DNA from: Platanthera guangdongensis
Taxonomy: Eukaryota > Streptophyta > Magnoliopsida > Asparagales > Orchidaceae
Assembly (NCBI GenBank): GCA_039583875.1
Contig: CM077165.1
Location: forward strand, 79,100,757 to 79,164,756
Direction: 5' to 3'
DNA length: 64,000 bases
In this document: positions 58,383 through 64,000 of the stretch, in pieces
Layout of the letters: every line of letters begins with the position of its first letter
How positions within the stretch are numbered: the stretch's first letter is position 1
The notes under the pieces: generated by a model
Databases searched by the model: none
What the model was told of the DNA's origin: nothing
What the model saw: the letters and a program-made list of their open reading frames with translations, nothing else
Translations under genes and position numbers: made by a program

Positions 58383-59081
58383 TAATTCTAACTATATCTG
58401 AAGAATTTTATTCCCCTATATATGACAAATTTATACTTAAAATATTTGTTAAACAATGAAAGAAATTGGATTTAGCCTACTGTTCTAAACTTGACCAATT
58501 ACCCTAGTCCAACAGCAAAAACCCGGCGTATAACCTAATGAAATTAATACTTTTATCAACAAGTTTTCCTCTGCTCTACCACAAAATTGACTAAGCAGTT
58601 CCTGGCCGGAAAAGCTATTTGGTCTAGCAGATCGACAAAGGCCGAACCTTACGATACCCTACTCCTATATCCAGGGAGAAAAGAAAGTTACTGAATCATA
58701 CAAAGGGAATAAAGAAACTTGGCAAGTGGAAGAAGTCACCAATTGCCTCGATCCGGCCAAAAACTGGCCACACAACGCTCCTCCTCAAGGGTTTGGCCGC
58801 AAGAACGCCTAAGCAACAAAACCTGAAACTTTTTGAGTGAAGATAAGGTCATAACCGCATACCTCAATATCTAAAAGTCCAAGAAATGGGAAAAACTCAC
58901 TGTAGAAATGTAGATCGCGGTGAGAGCAATCCAAATCTAACCTCCAACAATGATTTCATGCACCGGAGCTCCTAAAATTGACGGCCAAAGGCTCTCCAAA
59001 GACGGCCTCTTTCTCTCTTCGCAAAACAGTCGGCGGTTTCAGGGAGAAGACGATGAATATGGTTTACGTCTAATTAGAGGC

Positions 59082-59089
59082 TATTTATA
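59082..59089 (-). promoter_or_regulatory. TATA box of the G2 LTR
   Basis: TATAAATA on the minus strand, about 415 bp into the LTR. No palindrome array precedes it, unlike the other LTRs here. Confidence 0.55.
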
Positions 59090-59504
59090 TGGAATAGATA
59101 ATATAATATAATAATATATTATTATTATAATAAAAACGTCCAAATGACCATAACTCGCACTAACTCGGATTTCTACGAAAATCGTACCTTAGCTAAATAT
59201 CGACGCTACGGATCCAACGACGAAGTCGAAATCCAAATCCGACAAATGAAACTCGGGTAAAACACCACCTGAAGATAAAACGCCACCACATCCCTATAAA
59301 AAGCACCACCGAGCCACCAAAACATACCCAGCTCGCAAGGGAAGGTGCACAACCAAGCCAAAACCAACCACACAGGAAAACCCACTAAGCAAACCCATGC
59401 TCCAACAAATGACACCCATTAAATATGCGTCAATGAACGCCCTGACGTCAAAAATACGTCATTATGGGAATTAAAATAAACACCAAAAAATCAGGAGCGT
59501 TACA

Positions 59505-61030
59505 CGTGCCATCTCGACGGTATCCCGATTAAAAGACTTTATTTTCAAGGTCAACTAACACCTAGAGGGGGTGAAAGGGTTTTAGATCCCTTTTTAATTA
59601 TCTAGACCTATACCTTATTTGATGTGCTTAGTGATTTGTTAGGTTTAGCTTTCAAGAACATTAACTAGACCATAAAGATATTTTATAGTGGTTTCCTACA
59701 GTATGGGTACATTCACTGTCCCTCTGCGCCCTTCTAACAGGGTGTTAGACAAGTCTCTTCCCCCAAAACTCGGCTCCAATGAGATTACAACACGATCCCG
59801 CAGAACCACTCAGTCTTCTTCAAGACATACAACACAGGCAATATGCCCTACCACTCAGATCCTAACTGGATCCTATCTCAGCCTTGATAACACAGGACTA
59901 CACTCAGATCAATAACAGATCTTACCTCAGCCTTTATAATACAAGCCTACACTCAGATTCACTCAGGAATCTTACACTCAGATCCAAGATTGGATCCTAC
60001 AGAAAATAGAAATGATTTGAAACAATTAGACACCAGAGAAAAATCTCTATGTCAGTCTTCCTGGGCAGAAACTGAGTCTCCCCAAACCTCTTCTTTACAA
60101 CAACAAGTTAATAGATATCTTCAGATGAATCACAGTTTGTTCTGGAAGTAGCTTTTAGAAATCTCTGCCTCTTCCCTTTCAGGAGTCCTGACCTTGCTGT
60201 CATAGATGAATATTACAGGAGCTATCACTTTTCACTTTCAAATTGAGTGAACCAAATAGGACCTTCAGGCTCGACAGTAATGGTGAGGAAGAAGACGATG
60301 TTCAGCCGCAATGAGAAATCAGAAAATCCTAATTGCTTGTAGTCGACTCAGCCAATCTTTACCTTTTATTGATTATCGATCAACGGCTCTTTGCGCTTTA
60401 GGCCCAACCTTAATTGTCAATTTACCACCTATCATTTGTATAATATGACAAACGCTGGCCGTCGACGCATCAATTGCATCCTCCATCTTTCCAGTAACGA
60501 ATTTGAATTGTGTTGACTTTATTGATGATAAGTCAATAATTATAGTTATTTTAATATAATTTTTATCTAATAAATAGTTATATTTTATTTAGTTTTTATG
60601 AATATTATTACTAATTTCTTTATTTTCTAGTTTCAGGTATAATTGGGATCCAAATATCAATTTCAAGCCCATGACCATGATTTGAAAACATTGCGGAGAA
60701 AATTAACATTTTTTGTCGCAGATAGCTGAACTTCAAATGATCATAACTTTCAAACCGGTAAGAGTTATGGGACGTGCAACTAGTCAACGGAAAGAGAACG
60801 ACGTCCTCTGTAAATCTAGAGAGTTTCACAAGTACACGCCCCCAATTCATGGGCGTGAACAGGGTGTGAACACGGGCATATCTAGGTCAAAAAAGCAGTT
60901 TTATCTAGAAATCTTCCCGGGACAATTCTGGAACTTTTTTTAAGTACACTCCCCCATGTCACGGGCATGTCCTAGGGCGTGACCTAGCCGAAACTGCCGA
61001 ATTGATTCCAGATTATGCTGTTTCTAGCCG
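59505..61030. other. Unresolved LTR-like relics between G2 and S3
   Basis: The left part (about 59555..60010) resembles a diverged Sirevirus LTR on the minus strand: CACCTAGAGGGGGTGAA, TTTTATAGTGGTT, GGGTACATTCACTGTCCC and repeated ACTCAG units are all present in order. No TGTCGACA array follows. The right part (about 60620..61030) contains CATAACTTTCAAACCGGT and CACGCCC/GGGCGTG motifs and looks like part of a gypsy LTR. The middle is AT-rich with nothing recognised. No boundaries or target duplications could be assigned. Confidence 0.5.
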
Positions 61031-61175
61031 TGTTGGGTACATTGGAAAATGCGTACCAGATTTGAAGAAGCCTCACCCTACTCAATGATATGCATCAAGG
61101 TGTCTTTGATGTATTTTGAGTTTATATGTGCAGGTTAAGTAAATACAGGAATGCAGAAAAAATTTCTAAGTCCAT

Positions 61176-61755
61176 GTGTCGACACCTAGAGAAGCTGTGT
61201 CGACACTTATAAAAGTCAGTGTCGACACTGGAGAAAAGCTGTGTCGACACTTGGAGTAGATTGTGTCGACACCAGGAAAGGCTTTGTAGACACCAGAAGA
61301 AATTGTGTCGACACCAGGAGGCAGTGTCGACACACAGAGAGGCATTGTCGACATCAACTATGTCGACACCAAAAGTCAGTGTCGACACACAGGAATACTT
61401 TGTCTACATCAAATATGTCGACACCAAGAGGCAGTGTTGACACACAGAAGTATTTGTCAACATCAACTGTGTCGACACACAGGACTTGTGTCGACACACA
61501 TCAAAGCTTCAACAAAGTTAAAGTAAAGAAGTACTTGTGTCGACACAAGGGAGATGTGCCGACACACAACAAGTTTCAACAAAGTTAAAGAAAAGAAGGC
61601 TTGTGTCAACACACAGAATCAGTGTCGACACATTCAATAGAAGGCTATGTCGATAAGTATTAACTACAACTAAGGAGATGTGTCGACACCACAAAGGCTT
61701 GTGTCGACACTTAGTCCACCTGTGTCGACACTTAGTCTACTTGTGTCGACACATA
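61176..61755. repeat. TGTCGACA palindrome array, S3 U3
   Basis: 19 exact copies by hand count in about 580 bp. Decayed forms include TGTAGACA, TGTCAACA and TGCCGACA. The array ends about 155 bp before the TATA box. Confidence 0.92.
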
Positions 61756-61910
61756 ATGAAGATCGGACTCGACACTTTCAGACAGAGACAGTATTTTCAA
61801 GAAGTGAATGGATGACTTTACAGCTGTCATTTCTAACCAGTCTACCACAACTGTCAAACCTGTCAGAAGGTTGTTAGAAACCGAATTAGCCGGTTACCAT
61901 GGAGGAAGAC

Positions 61911-61918
61911 TATATAAA
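61911..61918 (+). promoter_or_regulatory. TATA box of the S3 LTR
   Basis: TATATAAA on the plus strand, in the context GAAGACTATATAAAGGCTT. The same motif and flanks occur in S1. Confidence 0.7.
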
Positions 61919-62790
61919 GGCTTTCTCCTTCAACAGAAAGTAATAAGCAACAATTAAGAAGAAGATTGAAGATCTATACAGAGATCTATCAACATAAAAA
62001 GAAGAATACCTTCGACAGAAGATCTAGAAGTTGGAGAGAGAGAGTTCCATCTAAGAAGTGCAGTTGCTGAACCAGGCTGCCAAGAAAGATTCAGATTGAG
62101 ATCTGAATCTCAAGTCAGAAGCTGATTGAAGATCAACTTCTCAAGAGTTCAACACTACTGAGTTCAGATTCAAGAAGCTTTGAAGAAAGCTAAGAGAGGT
62201 TGTGCTCTGCCATCAAGTTCTTCCAAGAACTCATCAAGAAGCCATCCATCCATTCTCTCTCTATCTGGGTGGAGGTTAATTACTTTGTTAAATCAAATTT
62301 TTGTAGGATCTTTATAGATCTGAGATTGTAAGCCTGTTTTATAAAGGCTGAGTGTAGGAGAGTAAATTCTCTGAGTGGTAGGCCTTGTTGAAGGCTGAGG
62401 TAGGGCTGTGAGCCTGAGTTGTAGAAGATTGTGATCTCTGAGTGTAGGCCTTGTTGAAGGCTGAGGTAGAGCAGATTGCTTGAGTTGTTGGAACCTGGTT
62501 TGGGTTCTGAGCTGTAAAATCTAAGGATCTGAGGTGAAGTGCAGAAGTTAGGCCGAATCTAGTACACTGCTAGATAGGCGAAGGGGGAAAGTGGATGTAC
62601 CCAGACCTTGGGGAACCACTATAAAAACTGTGTGCAATGATTGTTGTTGTGATTGCTGTGCTATGTTAGCAGTAGAATTTGCAGTTTATTATTAGTTAAC
62701 TGAACAGCTTTTCTGCCTTAAAAGAAAAACAGGAATTACACCTATTCACCCCCCCCCCCATCTAGGTGGTTAGGCACTAATTCTTTCAAG

Positions 62791-62802
62791 TGGTATCAGA
62801 GC
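62791..62802 (+). other. Primer-binding site, initiator Met-tRNA (S3)
   Basis: A perfect TGGTATCAGAGC, two bases after the LTR end. Confidence 0.95.
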
Positions 62803-62869
62803 CAGGTTACTTAAAGAAGGGCTTAATAGTCTGAGTGAGATCCTTAAGGCAGATTCAAGAATCAAGAAA

Positions 62870-64000
62870 ATGGGTTCAAGGGAAAATCATAAGGAACTAG
62901 GGTCTATGAAATTACCCATATGCAGAAAGGAGATATTTGGTATCTGGAAAGAAAGGGTCAGGCTGTTTATCTAGGCTTCTGATCCAAGGATCTATATTAC
63001 AGTCAAAGAAGGTTCTTATATCCTAATGAAGATTTCAATTCTGGATGCAAACCAAAGAATTCCCAAGGATTTCTCAGAAATGACTAAGGATGAGATCATC
63101 CTGGCAACTATGGATAAGAGAGCCCAGAATATCATTGTTAGTGCAATAGATGATGCAACCTTTCAGAATTTGATTCACTGCAAGACCTCCAAGGAAATGT
63201 GGGATACTTTAATAGTCTACATGGAGGGTTCTGAAGAAGTAAGACAAGATATAAAATCTATGCTAAACCAGGAATATGAGAGTCTCAGACAAGGAAAGTC
63301 TGACAGTATATCTGAGTGCTATAAAAAGTTCTATAGGATTGTAAATGAGCTGATGTCCTATGGTAGAATATTCAATACATATGAACTGAATGATAAATTC
63401 CTAAGATCCTTGACAAAGGATTGGGACACTAAGATTTGTGTCATTAGGGAAGTGGCCAAACTTGCAGATATCTCTCCTCCAACCTTATTTGGAAAGTTGC
63501 TGTCATATGAGATGCAACTGATGGCTAGGAAAGAGGAAGAGAAAAGTACAAAAGGTGAGCATAGAGAAAAGTTTGTGGCCTTCAAGGTTGAATCCACTAA
63601 GAAAAATAGGATGATGTCTCCATCACCTCCTAAGATTGTTGCTGAAATTGCTTCAGAAAATTCAGACAACCAGAATTCAGACAGCAGTGACTCTGATGAA
63701 GATTTTGCAGCATTTACAAGACAGTTTCAGATATTCCTGAAGAAGAAGCAGTGGATGTCTAAGCCTTCCACATCTCCTCCTAAGGATGAGTATTATCAAA
63801 AGAGGAAGTCATCCAGAAAGGACAGGAGCAGGTCTAAGCCAAGAAAATCTACAACATCCAAGCTAGTTTGCTACTGCTATAATAGGCATGGACATGTTGT
63901 GGCTGAGTGTCCAGATAAAAGAAAAGATACTGCAGATAAGAAGAAGAGTCAACACCAGAGCAAGAAGGAGAAGTCCTTTGTTGCTAAGAAGGAGAAGAAC
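62870..64000 (+). pseudogene. gag: S3 gag, one stop, continues past the edge
   Basis: The ATG at 62870 begins MGSRENHKELGSMKLPIC, as in S1 and S2. Codon 35 is TAG (62972..62974), where S2 has Glu; after it the frame is open to the window edge. The capsid region (WDTLIVYMEGSEEVRQD, KFYRIVNELMSYG) is followed by a Ser/Asp-rich linker and the first zinc knuckle, here CYCYNRHGHVVAEC, in which the second Cys of the CCHC box is Tyr. The second knuckle, and pol, lie beyond the window. The stop and the lost Cys both argue against function. Confidence 0.87.

Larger units (their letters stand above)
37138..59504 (-). mobile_element. G2: gypsy chromovirus hosting G1, Copia-2, a solo LTR and G3
   Basis: Minus-strand gypsy element, the outermost visible layer. 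Left to right it has a 62-bp end of its left LTR (37138..37199), a polypurine tract (38914..38930), pol (42167..45526), gag (45597..46691), a primer site (46985..46996) and the right LTR (46999..48384 continued at about 58388..59504). The left LTR remnant and the right LTR end share TATGGGAATTAAAATAAACAC, which ties both sides to one element. All genes are broken. Confidence 0.83.
46999..59504 (-). repeat. 5' LTR of G2, split by G3
   Basis: It starts TATAACAACCCG at 46999, is interrupted after 48384, resumes after G3 and ends GGAGCGTTACA at 59504; about 2.5 kb without G3. The first part is related to the end of the G1 LTR. Apart from a TATA motif I see no genes or arrays in 46999..48384 or 58388..59504. 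Confidence 0.8.
61031..62788 (+). repeat. 5' LTR of S3
   Basis: 1758 bp, TGTTGGGTACATTGG ... TTCTTTCA. In transcribed order it has the TGTCGACA array, a TATA box (61911), a leader with CTGAG repeats, and an 11-base C tract on this strand near the end. Confidence 0.93.
61031..64000 (+). mobile_element. S3: Sirevirus, 5' part, runs off right edge
   Basis: Plus-strand copy of the S1/S2 family. It shows the 5' LTR (61031..62788), the primer site (62791..62802) and the first 1131 bases of gag. Gag similarity is slightly higher to S1 than to S2 by eye. The five bases before it are AGCCG; the matching duplication would lie off the window. Confidence 0.92.

Noticed and set aside
1..64000. Host protein-coding genes or tRNA/rRNA genes
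   Set aside because: Every long frame with recognisable motifs is gag, pol or env-like. TGGTATCAGAGC sites are primer-binding sites next to LTRs, not tRNA genes.

Overview
This window is repetitive, intergenic plant DNA. Every coding stretch I recognise belongs to a transposable element, and I see no host gene, tRNA or rRNA gene. The mix of Ty1/copia, Sirevirus-type copia, Ty3/gypsy chromovirus, a gag-only LTR element and a foldback hAT-like MITE, with initiator-Met-tRNA primer sites and plant-style TATA boxes, points to a flowering plant with a TE-rich genome. I cannot name the species.

Layout. The outermost element is a minus-strand gypsy chromovirus, G2 (37138..59504), whose far left LTR lies mostly off the window. 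Into that LTR jumped a plus-strand gypsy, G1 (junction 37137/37138). G1's pol was split by a minus-strand Sirevirus, S1 (5221..11069), which was itself split by a minus-strand copia element, Copia-1 (1..5220). G1's 3' LTR was split by a gag-only element, NA (13415..34696). NA's right LTR was split by a complete Sirevirus, S2 (20137..33602, target duplication CCCGG), and S2's gag by a 496-bp foldback MITE (30746..31241). G2 separately received a solo LTR (37205..38909), a shrunken copia element, Copia-2 (39020..42153), and in its right LTR another gypsy, G3 (48385..58382). To the right lie about 1.5 kb of LTR-like relic (59505..61030) and the start of a plus-strand Sirevirus, S3 (61031 to the edge). 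Most boundaries rest on TG...CA ends, target duplications, primer-binding sites, paired LTRs or uninterrupted sister copies.

How the parts relate. S1, S2 and S3 are one Sirevirus family with a two-zinc-knuckle gag, then pol, and, where visible (S2), an envelope-like third ORF. S2 pol is open over 1054 codons, but S2 gag is split by the MITE and its env-like ORF has a frameshift and a stop. All other gag and pol regions carry stops, frameshifts or deletions.

The most interesting signal is non-coding. Sirevirus LTRs carry 19 to 28 exact copies of the palindrome TGTCGACA just upstream of the TATA box. The same palindrome recurs 12 times between pol and the env-like ORF of S2, followed by a TATA motif and a telo-box-like leader, which looks like a second, internal promoter. 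Unrelated LTR families here carry their own CpG-containing palindrome or inverted-motif arrays, several of them in the same place relative to a TATA box.
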